Assembly: GCF_900115295.1 (NCBI RefSeq)
Contig: NZ_FOVZ01000005.1
Coordinates: forward strand, 248,001 to 312,000
Direction: 5' to 3'
Length of the DNA stretch: 64,000 nt
Source of the DNA: Sphingomonas sp. OK281
Lineage (GTDB): Bacteria > Pseudomonadota > Alphaproteobacteria > Sphingomonadales > Sphingomonadaceae
The translations under genes were made by a program, and so were the position numbers. Shown piece by piece: positions 27,613 through 35,446 of this stretch (position 1 is the stretch's first letter; every line of letters starts with the position of its first letter). The notes under the pieces are model-generated. The model saw only the letters and a program-made list of their open reading frames with translations, ran no database searches and was not told the DNA's origin.

Positions 27613-28062
27613 AGGCGCATCCAACTCAGTTGCAGATCCGTCGGGTTGTCTTTCAGACGGCTTAAATCCGTTTGTTTCCAAACTTCGATAGGGAATGGCG
27701 ACCCCCACGAGAGGGGTCCAAGGGTAGAAAAAACGGCAGAAACCCGTTGTTTCTGTACCCACGCTGATCGGTCTCTGTACCCATCTTCTGTACTCATCGG
27801 AGCGAATTTGCGCCGTTGTTCTGGTGCCACCTGAAAGCAGATCCGGACCTGCGTCAACCGACTTCGGCACCTGTTCGTCAAAGCGTGCAGCCGAAGAGAG
27901 AACGCACCATAATCGGCCATTACGGCCGGTACCGCAATAAAGAAGGCGAGCCAAAACGCAGGATGAACCGGGTCAAACGAACGCGGCCGTTAAGTGTGAT
28001 CATCGTCACTTGCACGAGGGACGGGGCTGCCGGTCCGGCCACGGTGTGGGCTGGTCGATGGG
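27613..28062. other. Intergenic stretch with a hairpin and three TCTGTACYCA repeats
   Basis: No convincing gene. A perfect hairpin CAGAAAC-ccgtt-GTTTCTG lies near 27736-27754. It is followed by direct repeats TCTGTACCCA, TCTGTACCCA and TCTGTACTCA within about 50 bp. This could be an attachment or regulatory site; I cannot assign it. A minus-strand open frame crosses it but has low-complexity, unfamiliar content. Confidence 0.45.
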
Positions 28063-28305
28063 ATGGGTGCCTCTGCGGCCCTGCTTATCTTCCTTGCGTT
28101 GCTGGTTGACGGTGCCTTCGCGAGGGGGGGCGACCCTGGCGCTCGATTCCCGATGGCGACGGCGAGCAAACACGCGCTGGCCGTGGATCTTGCCCGCTGC
28201 CTGCCATTGTCCTTTGACACCAAAACCAGACCGCTAGCAGCCGGAGCAACTCGCAGCGGGTCATCGTTCTATGACAGAAGTTTTCACCAGAGAGCCGCAT
28301 TCTAA
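28063..28305 (+). CDS. Possible small secreted protein
   Basis: 80 residues with a good signal peptide (ASAALLIFLALLVDGAFA) followed by an unrecognised mature part containing one Cys (LARCLPLSFDTKT). The ribosome binding site is poor. The signal peptide is the only positive evidence, so this may be a chance frame. The 94 bp between it and the GFA gene stop hold nothing else. Confidence 0.35.
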   Translation: MGASAALLIFLALLVDGAFARGGDPGARFPMATASKHALAVDLARCLPLSFDTKTRPLAAGATRSGSSFYDRSFHQRAAF

Positions 28306-28399
28306 CACTGCCTGGACTTCGCACCTCGCGCGCTTCGCCTGCTTCTCGAAAAGGATGGTGAAACGGGAAAACAGCCGATCGCGACAGGTTCCGGGAAGG

Positions 28400-28819
28400 T
28401 CAGTATCTATTGCGTCCTTCTGGTTCCCGCGCTCGTGAACCAGGCCACTCCGCGCGCGGTCGGTCGCAGACGAGCGTCATACCCGCCCCTTCCGTCGCGC
28501 GGACCGGCAGCGAGTTCGGATCAAAACCGTCCAGGCAGAAGATATTCACGCCGAAATGATTGGGCGCTGCGCGCTTGCGATGGAAGACGTAAATGCTGCA
28601 ACGTCGGCAAAAATGATGGACAGCACGCATGCTGTTCCACTGGCAGGTGGCGAGCAGTTCCTGACCTTGGTCGATGGACAAGGCTGCTTCCGGCACCTTC
28701 CCCATGACGGCGTTACGCTTCACGCACAACGAGCAGTCGCAGGTCGTCAGCTCGGTGACCTCATGGTTCACCGAGAAGCGGACGCCACCACAGTGGCAGG
28801 AGCCGACATGCCTGCTCAC
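28400..28819 (-). CDS. GFA/CENP-V zinc-domain protein
   Basis: About 139 residues. All expected Cys pairs are present: GSCHCGGVRF, CDCSLCVKRN and FCRRCSIYVF, the zinc ligands of the glutathione-dependent formaldehyde-activating (GFA) fold. The GTG at 28819 overlaps the stop of the PhzF frame as GTGA, with GGAGGG about a dozen bases upstream; ATG at 28852 is an alternative start. It is probably a zinc or small-thiol-conjugate protein; GFA members without a formaldehyde role are common. Confidence 0.85.
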   Translation of the reverse strand: MSRHVGSCHCGGVRFSVNHEVTELTTCDCSLCVKRNAVMGKVPEAALSIDQGQELLATCQWNSMRAVHHFCRRCSIYVFHRKRAAPNHFGVNIFCLDGFDPNSLPVRATEGAGMTLVCDRPRAEWPGSRAREPEGRNRY

Positions 28820-29600
28820 CACTCGGCCATGCCCTCCAGGTAGAAGACGCATGCACCTTCGAGTTCGACGCGATCGCCATCGAGGCGGCAGCGCAGCTGG
28901 CCGCCACGCGCGGACGCCTGGAAGGCGCGAAGGTCTGCCTTACCGAGCCGAGCCGCCCAATAGGGCGTCAGCGCGCAATGCGCGCCCCGGTCACAGGGTC
29001 TTCGGGAATACCCTTGGCTGGGGCGAAGTACCGGCTGACGCAATCATGGTCGCCGTCACCCGGTGCCGTCACGATTACGCCCGCGCACGGCATTTCCGCG
29101 ATGGCGGCCAGGTTGGGGGAAAGCCCGCGAACGTCACTCGCCGCGGCGAGCCGGACGACGAAGTTGAAGCCGTCCCACAGCGTCTCCTCGACCGACCCGC
29201 CAAGCGCGGCCGCAAGCCCGGCGGGCGCCTCCGCCGGCGCGCAGCGCCGGGCCGGAAAATCCATGACATAGCCGCGTTTCGAACGCCGGACGGTCAGAGG
29301 ACCACTCGCCGAATGGAACACGACCGTCTCGCGGGCAGGCTCCAAGCGTTCCAGAACCACGGCCGCGCTCGCCAGCGTCGCGTGGCCGCACAACGGCACC
29401 TCCACGGTCGGCGTGAACCAACGGATGCGGAAATCGGCGCCATCGGGAACGACGAAGGCCGTCTCGGCAAGGTTGTTCTCGGCGGCCAGCGCCTGCAACG
29501 TGCGGTCGTCGGGATATGTCTCGAGCAGCATCACCGCCGCAGGATTCCCCGTGAAACGGCGAGTGGTGAAGGCGTCGAGTTGGAACAGGCGAGCTTGCAT
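28816..29600 (-). pseudogene. PhzF-family epimerase/isomerase, frameshifted
   Basis: The frame from 29600 reads LFQLDAFTTRRFTGNPAAVM, with the catalytic Glu region NNLAETAFV, and then PVTGARIAR and a stop near 28968. The true C-terminus continues in another frame (HCALTPYWAARLGKADLRAF to FYLEGMAEW, stop at 28816). Together they give the usual ~262 residues. The break falls in the conserved DPVTG-S-AH motif, where one G is missing (GGGGCGCGC for GGGGCGGCGC) near 28980. It is either a pseudogene or a sequencing error. The stop overlaps the GFA start. Confidence 0.85.
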
Positions 29601-30170
29601 CGGTCCATTTTAGCGGAGGGTCAGCGCCTCTTCCAGCGTGTAAGAAAGCGAACCTTCCCACAAAGGAAGGCCGCGTGGGAAAGCTGCGGCGTGACGGTGA
29701 TGCCGTCACCGGTGTGAGCGCCACTTTCTCATAATCTGTTCCCGTTTTTCTGTTCTCGAAATGGCCTAGCGGACATGGGAAAACGGGAATAGCGCGGCTT
29801 GTTCAAATGGCTGGCGGCGGGCTCGCTTGCGAACCGACCGCACGAGTGAGAGAAGAACTGCTCCACTCGACTTCTGACGCGTAGCCCGGTTGTCGTTTGC
29901 CACAGAGGGCAGGTTTCAGTGTCCAAGGACAGCCTTGGCCTAGCGTAACTGCATCGTACTGCTGCCTGCGGATATCAAGAACCTTGCCCGCCACCTAACC
30001 ATGCGCGGAGCGCTCCCCCTCGAGCCGGCGATGGTCGATCGGCAGATCGTCGGTCTCGCCGATACACTCGGTGCATGCAGGTGAGGGGTCGCCCACGATT
30101 GCCGCATGGCGTCGTGCTCAGGTTCCGCCTCTGACGTCAGCGGGCACGGACCCTGAGAATGGCCGGGGCG
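29601..30170. other. Intergenic stretch without a supported gene
   Basis: About 570 bp. It contains a perfect 10-bp inverted repeat, TTCCCGTTTT (29739-29748) with AAAACGGGAA (29780-29789), and an 8-bp palindrome TGACGTCA near 30133. Short open frames are unfamiliar. An AAACGGGAA motif also occurs near 28363, on the other side of the PhzF-GFA pair. Confidence 0.5.
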
Positions 30171-32699
30171 CTAATGAAACCTCCTGACGGAGCCCGACTG
30201 CATTACCCTGCCATGGGCTAGATCGATCCGGGATGTACCGACGGGCAATGGCTCGCTTGCCGGGCTTCCGTACAGATATCCCTGACCCGAATGGCACCCT
30301 AGTTCGGTCAGCTCGCGCGACTGCGCTTCGGTCTCGATCCCCTCTGCGACAACGACTTTGCCAAGCCCTTGGCCCAGACCGATGATGGCGCGAACGATCG
30401 CCTTCGTATCTCCGCCGTCTTCATGCATGCCGGCCACGAATGAACGGTCGATCTTTATGGTGTCGACCGGCATGTCGCGCAGATGGGCAAGCGATGCGTA
30501 GCCGGTACCGAAGTCGTCGAGCGCGACCCGCACTCCGGCGTCGTGCAGCATGTTCAGCGTGGCGAGGATAGTTTCCCCAGCACGGTCGAGCATTACGCCT
30601 TCGGTCACTTCGACGCATAATCTGGAGGGCGAAAGGCGATGGAAGGCAAGCCGATCAAGAACACGGTTCGCCGATCTCGGACCGGACAATTGCGCAGATG
30701 TGAAGTTCACGCTCAGAACGGACATCTGGTCGCCATGATCACGCAGGGCTAACAGCGCCAGTTCCAGAACATGCTCTTGGACTCGCAAGCCGATCCTCTC
30801 TGCCACGAGAACTTCGGCGAACCGGTCCGGACGCATGAAACCGTAGTGCGGGTGGTTCCACCGCAGTAGAGCCTCATAGCCCGATATCTCGCCGGAGCGC
30901 AAAGAGACGATCGGCTGATACTGCAAAAGGAACTCGTTCCGGTCGATTGCACCTTCCGCATCTCGGCTTAGTTCAACGTGAAGATCGCGAAGCATGCGCT
31001 GCAGCGCGTCGTAATGCGAATGACAAGATCGGCCCCGGCGCTTCGCATTGTACAGGGCGAGATCGGCATTTTGGTATAGCGCGTCCAGGGCGTTGGCATC
31101 TTCTGGGAAACGCGCGGAGCCGACGCTCAACGAGATTGTCCGATCATGACCCATGAAGCGCCAGACGTCGCCCTGCATCGTGCCGAGACGATCGATTACC
31201 TTGGCCTCGTCCGTGCGATCGCCAAGGCAAAGGACGGCGAATTCATCGCCGCCAATCCGCGCTATCGTGACTCCGGGGGCCTCGGACGTCAGTTCCCGCA
31301 GCGACATGGCGACGCGTTGAAGAAGCGCGTCGCCGCCGCGGTGGCCGAGGCGATCGTTGGTGTCCTTCAGATAATCGACGTCGATCAGGAACAGGCTGAA
31401 GGGTTCGCCATCGCTGATCATGCCGTGGGCATCCGATTGAAACGCCGATCGATTGCCGATGCCCGTCAGGTGATCGGTTCGAGCAGCGAGATGAAGCGCC
31501 TTGGCTTCGGCCCGAACGATTTCCTGACGCTGGTTTGCCGCATCAAGTTCCCGGCGAACCAGCCTGAAGCGATCAGCGATGGCGAGGGAGAGCACCAGTG
31601 CCTCGAAAGCCAGCGCTGCGAAGGTGGCCATGTCCACACCGTCCTTCTGCTCCGTCAGGCCAAGATTTCGGGCCAGGCGAGCCAGGAAGACGGTGATGAC
31701 GGGTGACCAACCAATCAGATAGAACCAGACGACACGACTCCGCCGTCGGACTGCAATCCAGCACGACACGCCTACCGCGACTGCCGTCATGGCGATCGCG
31801 TAGTTGAGCAGGCGATCGGTCAATATCGGCGAAAACACCCCGTCCGCGGCCGCCGCGAAACCGAGAACGGCACCGGAGATCGCAAGGAGATGGCCTGCCT
31901 GCCGCAGGACACGCGGCAGCACGCCGTCTTCGATCACGGCGAAGAAGAACATGTTGCCGGCGGCGACCATCAAGCCCACCAGAATGAAGTCGAGGCGAAC
32001 GGCCGCTGGTCCCACGAGCGATGGAAACCAATAGGATGCGACGTTGGTCCAGACCATTCCGTACGCAAATGCCGCTGTGACCCAAGCTAGATACCAGCGC
32101 TGGAACGGGGGGCGTCGTCCGGTGTGGATCACGAGATTGTAAAGCAGCGCCGAACACATGGTGCCGGCGAACAAGCCCATCAACAGCAGCCAACGCGCGT
32201 CAATCCGACCCTGTTCGGCCTCAGGAACCGCCACGACCTTTCGCATGAATGACAGGTCGTCGATATTCTTGAAGCCGAGATAAAGGACGCGAACGTCTCT
32301 CGTTCCTGCCGTGACTGAGAACCGGAGCAAGCCTCCTGGAGCCGAATGCGTCTGCAAAGCACGTTGATTGAACGTGCGACGATGCAACCCACGGGAGTCT
32401 CCGACCAATATCGCCATTTCGCTGAACCTGGTTTGGTCGACCAACAGGTTCCATCGCGGCGGCAGGCTTAGCAGACGACTTGCGTCCAGTTTCAACCAGA
32501 GCCATTCAGCTGATTGCGAGGGTGCATTAGGATCGCAACGGTAGGCCGCCGTGTGAACGGCGTAATCCGAAGGGTGATCTGTAAATGCTGCGGCGCAGAT
32601 GCCTTCGTGGAGATCGACGTTCGCCGCCACTACCGCCCGTGGCCATATGCATAGGCACAAGAGTAGCAACGCCCTCAGCAGACATTTTAATTGTCTCAA
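30171..32699 (-). CDS. Membrane-bound GGDEF-EAL protein with 7TMR-DISM sensor
   Basis: 842 residues. Signal peptide (ALLLLCLCIWPRAVVA), a periplasmic DISM-type domain to about residue 160, a seven-helix 7TM-DISM region to about 385, then GGDEF and EAL. Both catalytic sites look intact: RIGGDEFAV for diguanylate cyclase; GYEALLRWNHP, VNFTSAQLS, VEVTEGVM, DDFGTGYASL and IKIDRSFV for phosphodiesterase. It may make or break cyclic-di-GMP according to a periplasmic ligand. TTG at 32699 is the only start that keeps the signal peptide. A chemoreceptor-like gene lies upstream on the same strand. Confidence 0.92.
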   Translation of the reverse strand: MRQLKCLLRALLLLCLCIWPRAVVAANVDLHEGICAAAFTDHPSDYAVHTAAYRCDPNAPSQSAEWLWLKLDASRLLSLPPRWNLLVDQTRFSEMAILVGDSRGLHRRTFNQRALQTHSAPGGLLRFSVTAGTRDVRVLYLGFKNIDDLSFMRKVVAVPEAEQGRIDARWLLLMGLFAGTMCSALLYNLVIHTGRRPPFQRWYLAWVTAAFAYGMVWTNVASYWFPSLVGPAAVRLDFILVGLMVAAGNMFFFAVIEDGVLPRVLRQAGHLLAISGAVLGFAAAADGVFSPILTDRLLNYAIAMTAVAVGVSCWIAVRRRSRVVWFYLIGWSPVITVFLARLARNLGLTEQKDGVDMATFAALAFEALVLSLAIADRFRLVRRELDAANQRQEIVRAEAKALHLAARTDHLTGIGNRSAFQSDAHGMISDGEPFSLFLIDVDYLKDTNDRLGHRGGDALLQRVAMSLRELTSEAPGVTIARIGGDEFAVLCLGDRTDEAKVIDRLGTMQGDVWRFMGHDRTISLSVGSARFPEDANALDALYQNADLALYNAKRRGRSCHSHYDALQRMLRDLHVELSRDAEGAIDRNEFLLQYQPIVSLRSGEISGYEALLRWNHPHYGFMRPDRFAEVLVAERIGLRVQEHVLELALLALRDHGDQMSVLSVNFTSAQLSGPRSANRVLDRLAFHRLSPSRLCVEVTEGVMLDRAGETILATLNMLHDAGVRVALDDFGTGYASLAHLRDMPVDTIKIDRSFVAGMHEDGGDTKAIVRAIIGLGQGLGKVVVAEGIETEAQSRELTELGCHSGQGYLYGSPASEPLPVGTSRIDLAHGRVMQSGSVRRFH

Positions 32700-32793
32700 C
32701 CCCGACCCCGCGAACCCCGTCCCACCCGTTCTGATTGTATCTACGATGTCCTAACAAGGGGTTCGATGTTGCGACGGCATTTGGCTGGATGCA

Positions 32794-33966
32794 TCATGTT
32801 CCAAACGACCGTTGGCCTAAATTGAGAACCGCCGATGCTTGAACGGTCGCATCCTTGATCCGTCCCGACAACGCCTTCACCTCGTTCGCAACGACTGCGA
32901 AACTGTTGCCTCGTTCGCCTGCTCGGGCAGCCTCGATGGAAGCGTTGAGCGCGAGCATCGACGTTTGCCGCGTAACTGCACCGATGTTGTCGACGATGTC
33001 AGCAAGCTCGGCCAACGTGTCCTGGTGCGCCGCTCGGCGTGTCTCTGCCTCAAGTCGGAATCGGTGAGCACGGTCAGACTCTTTGCGCTCGGCAAGCCGC
33101 ATCGCGGTAACGTCGGTCGCCCATTTGATTATCTTCACCGTTCTACCGTCCTGGTCCAGGATCGGATTGTAGGTTGCCTGAAGATGCACGTCGGCACCCT
33201 CCCGTGTCCGCCTACGGTACTCCTGCTGCATGAAACGACCGGCGCGAAGGCTTTCCCAAAACTGGGCGTACTCCGTCGAAACACGATCCTCCTCAAAACA
33301 GAAGATGGCATGGTGTCGTCCGGCGATCTCTTTGAGGGAATAGCCCATCGCGGCAAGGAAGTTATCGTTCGCGCTTACGATGATGCCGTCGGTCGTCATT
33401 TCCAGCCAGCATTGCGATCGATCGATAGCCTGCAGTTTGCTCCGCTGCTCTGCCGCATCCGCAAGCTCTTGATCGGCGCGCTGCAGTGCCGCGCCGTTGA
33501 GCAGGACGGAGTTCTCTAACGCGTATAGCGTGTAGAGCGACTGGGTTAGACGCGTGAGAGTGGCGGGGTCGGCGACGAACGCTTTGAACAGTCGTTGATG
33601 GCGTGCGTGATAACTCCGCAGTAGGCCTGCCGTGAACGCGATTTCCGTCGCACGGTCCTTGCTGCTGGCCCGGCCCCGTCGGACCATCTTCGCGATCAGC
33701 TTGGCGTTTAGCCCCCCGGTGAATTTCAATTCGGTGTAGCGGACGTCACGTCGGACAAGCTCGGCGATCTCATCCTGATCGAGGCGATACGGAGTGTTTC
33801 GTCCGCCGAAAGGACGCCAGAACTCGTGTACATCCTGATCCACTCCGTCACGAATTATCGGCCAGATCGCAAGCAGGTCGGCTTCGAGTGTGCGCTTCGG
33901 ATCGAAGGCGTCGAGGAGGACCTGCAAAGTGTCTTCGCTGAAATTCGGTCGACCTGATGTACTCAC
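32794..33966 (-). CDS. Soluble PAS protein with minimal chemoreceptor signalling tip
   Basis: 390 residues, no membrane helix. Residues 1-185 form an alpha-helical sensor-like region that may be a degenerate globin-sensor fold (FKAFVADPATLTRL). A PAS domain follows at about 190-300 (ISVANDNF-like IIVSANDNFLAAMGYSL). Last is the chemoreceptor hairpin tip: TSMLALNASIEAARAGERG, then FAVVANEVKALS. The protein ends about 25 residues after the tip, so the C-terminal helix of a normal MCP is missing, and no che genes are near. It resembles BdlA-type regulators; with the adjacent GGDEF-EAL gene a biofilm role is plausible. Confidence 0.85.
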   Translation of the reverse strand: MSTSGRPNFSEDTLQVLLDAFDPKRTLEADLLAIWPIIRDGVDQDVHEFWRPFGGRNTPYRLDQDEIAELVRRDVRYTELKFTGGLNAKLIAKMVRRGRASSKDRATEIAFTAGLLRSYHARHQRLFKAFVADPATLTRLTQSLYTLYALENSVLLNGAALQRADQELADAAEQRSKLQAIDRSQCWLEMTTDGIIVSANDNFLAAMGYSLKEIAGRHHAIFCFEEDRVSTEYAQFWESLRAGRFMQQEYRRRTREGADVHLQATYNPILDQDGRTVKIIKWATDVTAMRLAERKESDRAHRFRLEAETRRAAHQDTLAELADIVDNIGAVTRQTSMLALNASIEAARAGERGNSFAVVANEVKALSGRIKDATVQASAVLNLGQRSFGT

Positions 33967-34254
33967 TGAGGAACCTCCGTTCCCGGCGATACTAATGAGA
34001 AATAGTCAAAATGGGCTTAATTGTCCGTCACATCCGTGTCCTTGTGGATAGAGGCTCCGATGAGTGAATTGCGTGGCACGTGAGCAGACGGCAAGGCCGC
34101 TTCAGCGCCATGCCGGGCAGCATGCCTACGTCCATCGCCATTCCGGCAACCCTGTATTCCATGACCCGGGCAGTCGGAGACATCGGCAGGTGCAGGGCGG
34201 CCCCGATCGTCACCGCGATACAGCCGAGCGCGGAGCCTGACAGGCATCGCCTGC

Positions 34255-34655
34255 CGGTCGCCATCGTCACGCACGCCCTCGACGTCGCCGGGTTCGACGA
34301 CGTCCGTAGACGCGGAGACCTTCTTGCGGACCGCGCCGAGCCTCGGGGCTATCCAGTGGCCGAGGATGCGGGTCGCGTGCTTAGCCTAGCGTCGCGGACC
34401 GACGCGTTGCAGTGGCGGACTATGCAACCGGGCATTGACGTATCGCTGACCAAGACCTCGTCTGACGCTTTCTGCTCAGTGCGTATCCCAATACGCCGAT
34501 CGGAGGTGTGGCCGACGTGATCGTCGAATTTGGCGTCGGCCGCGTGCCGATCGTCGCGCGCGATACGCGACAGGTTGTCGGAATCTTTTCGCGTCAGGAC
34601 TTGCTCAAGCTCGCTGCACGCGGCGTCACTCGGAATCAAGATGAGCTGGTTCGCC
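34255..34655 (+). pseudogene. Decayed CBS-domain gene fragment (possibly ClC-channel type)
   Basis: Two plus-strand frames read as a CBS-domain tail. The first gives RGYPVAEDAGRVLSLASRTDALQW and MQPGIDVSLTKTSSDAF. The second, after a shift near 34480, gives YPNTPIGGVADVIVEFGVGR followed by VPIVARDTRQVVGIFSRQDLLK. No start or upstream domain is intact. CBS tails of this style occur in ClC chloride channels and IMPDH-like proteins. It lies antisense to the 3' extension of the methyltransferase gene. Confidence 0.6.
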
Positions 34656-35446
34656 CCAGCAGGCTGAACTCCAAGCTGCCAGTCTGCTCCGTCGCTTGCA
34701 CTGCATGCTATCGACGATCCCGCGGTAGCTTCGCCGATCAGCAACAGCGACGGGTCATTGTCGCTGATCGTTTCGACTAGGAACGCGAGCGCCGACAGCC
34801 GGCCACGCAGGATGCGCTCGGTGGGGAGCGAGACGTTCACCGCGACCATCACCGGCGTATCGGGAGCGCGGCCGGCGGCAATAAGGTTGCGCGCGACGTC
34901 CCCTGCGGCGGCGCGGCCCATATAGACGGCGAGCGTGGCATCGTGCGCGGCGAGCGCGGTCCAGTCGAGATCGAGCGCTTCGCCGGCGCGGGCGTGCGCG
35001 GTGACGAACGTCAGCTTCCGCGCGAGACCGCGTAACGTCAGCGACGCGCCACCCGAGGCCGCTGCGGCGCTGGCGGCGGTGATGCCGGGGCAGATCCGCA
35101 CCGTGATGCCGTTGACGGCGAGGTGATCGAGTTCTTCGGTCGAGCGGCCGAAGATCGACGGATCGCCGCCCTTGAGCCGGACGACGCGCTTGCCGGCGAG
35201 CGCCGCGTTTGCGAGCAGGACGTTGATCGAGACCTGATCCTTCGAATGGCGGCCCGATCGCTTGCCGACGCCGACCTGCTCGGTGCCGGGGGGTATCAGC
35301 GCCAGGATTCCGGGGCCGACCAGGGCGTCGTAGAACACGATGTCGGCGGCAACGATCAGCCGCTCGGCTTTCCGCGTGAGGAGGTCGGGATCGCCCGGCC
35401 CGGCACCGACCAGCCAGACCGAACCGGGCGGAAAATCATGCGACAT
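34349..35446 (-). CDS. cobA: Uroporphyrinogen-III C-methyltransferase with aberrant C-terminal extension
   Basis: The first ~255 residues are a complete SAM uroporphyrinogen-III methyltransferase: VWLVGAGPGDPDLLTRKA, VRLKGGDPSIFGR, CPGITAASAAAA and the end LLLIGEATAG. It makes the siroheme precursor needed by nitrite reductase NirB. The remaining ~110 residues (from about 34680 down) are antisense to a CBS-gene remnant and look unrelated to the family, so a rearrangement probably removed the natural stop. It starts 11 bp inside nasA. Activity may survive, since the catalytic domain is whole. Confidence 0.88.
   Translation of the reverse strand: MSHDFPPGSVWLVGAGPGDPDLLTRKAERLIVAADIVFYDALVGPGILALIPPGTEQVGVGKRSGRHSKDQVSINVLLANAALAGKRVVRLKGGDPSIFGRSTEELDHLAVNGITVRICPGITAASAAAASGGASLTLRGLARKLTFVTAHARAGEALDLDWTALAAHDATLAVYMGRAAAGDVARNLIAAGRAPDTPVMVAVNVSLPTERILRGRLSALAFLVETISDNDPSLLLIGEATAGSSIACSASDGADWQLGVQPAGANQLILIPSDAACSELEQVLTRKDSDNLSRIARDDRHAADAKFDDHVGHTSDRRIGIRTEQKASDEVLVSDTSMPGCIVRHCNASVRDARLSTRPASSATG

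Noticed and set aside
27650..27800. tRNA or attachment-site tRNA 3' end
   Set aside because: The stem-loops present do not form a cloverleaf and no T-loop consensus is visible.
29735..29760. Second SOS box near the PhzF locus
   Set aside because: Two GTTC tetramers are present but separated by ten bases instead of seven.
34028..34270. Minus-strand 80-codon frame with membrane-like content
   Set aside because: It overlaps the region upstream of the decayed CBS gene and no family or start signal could be recognised.
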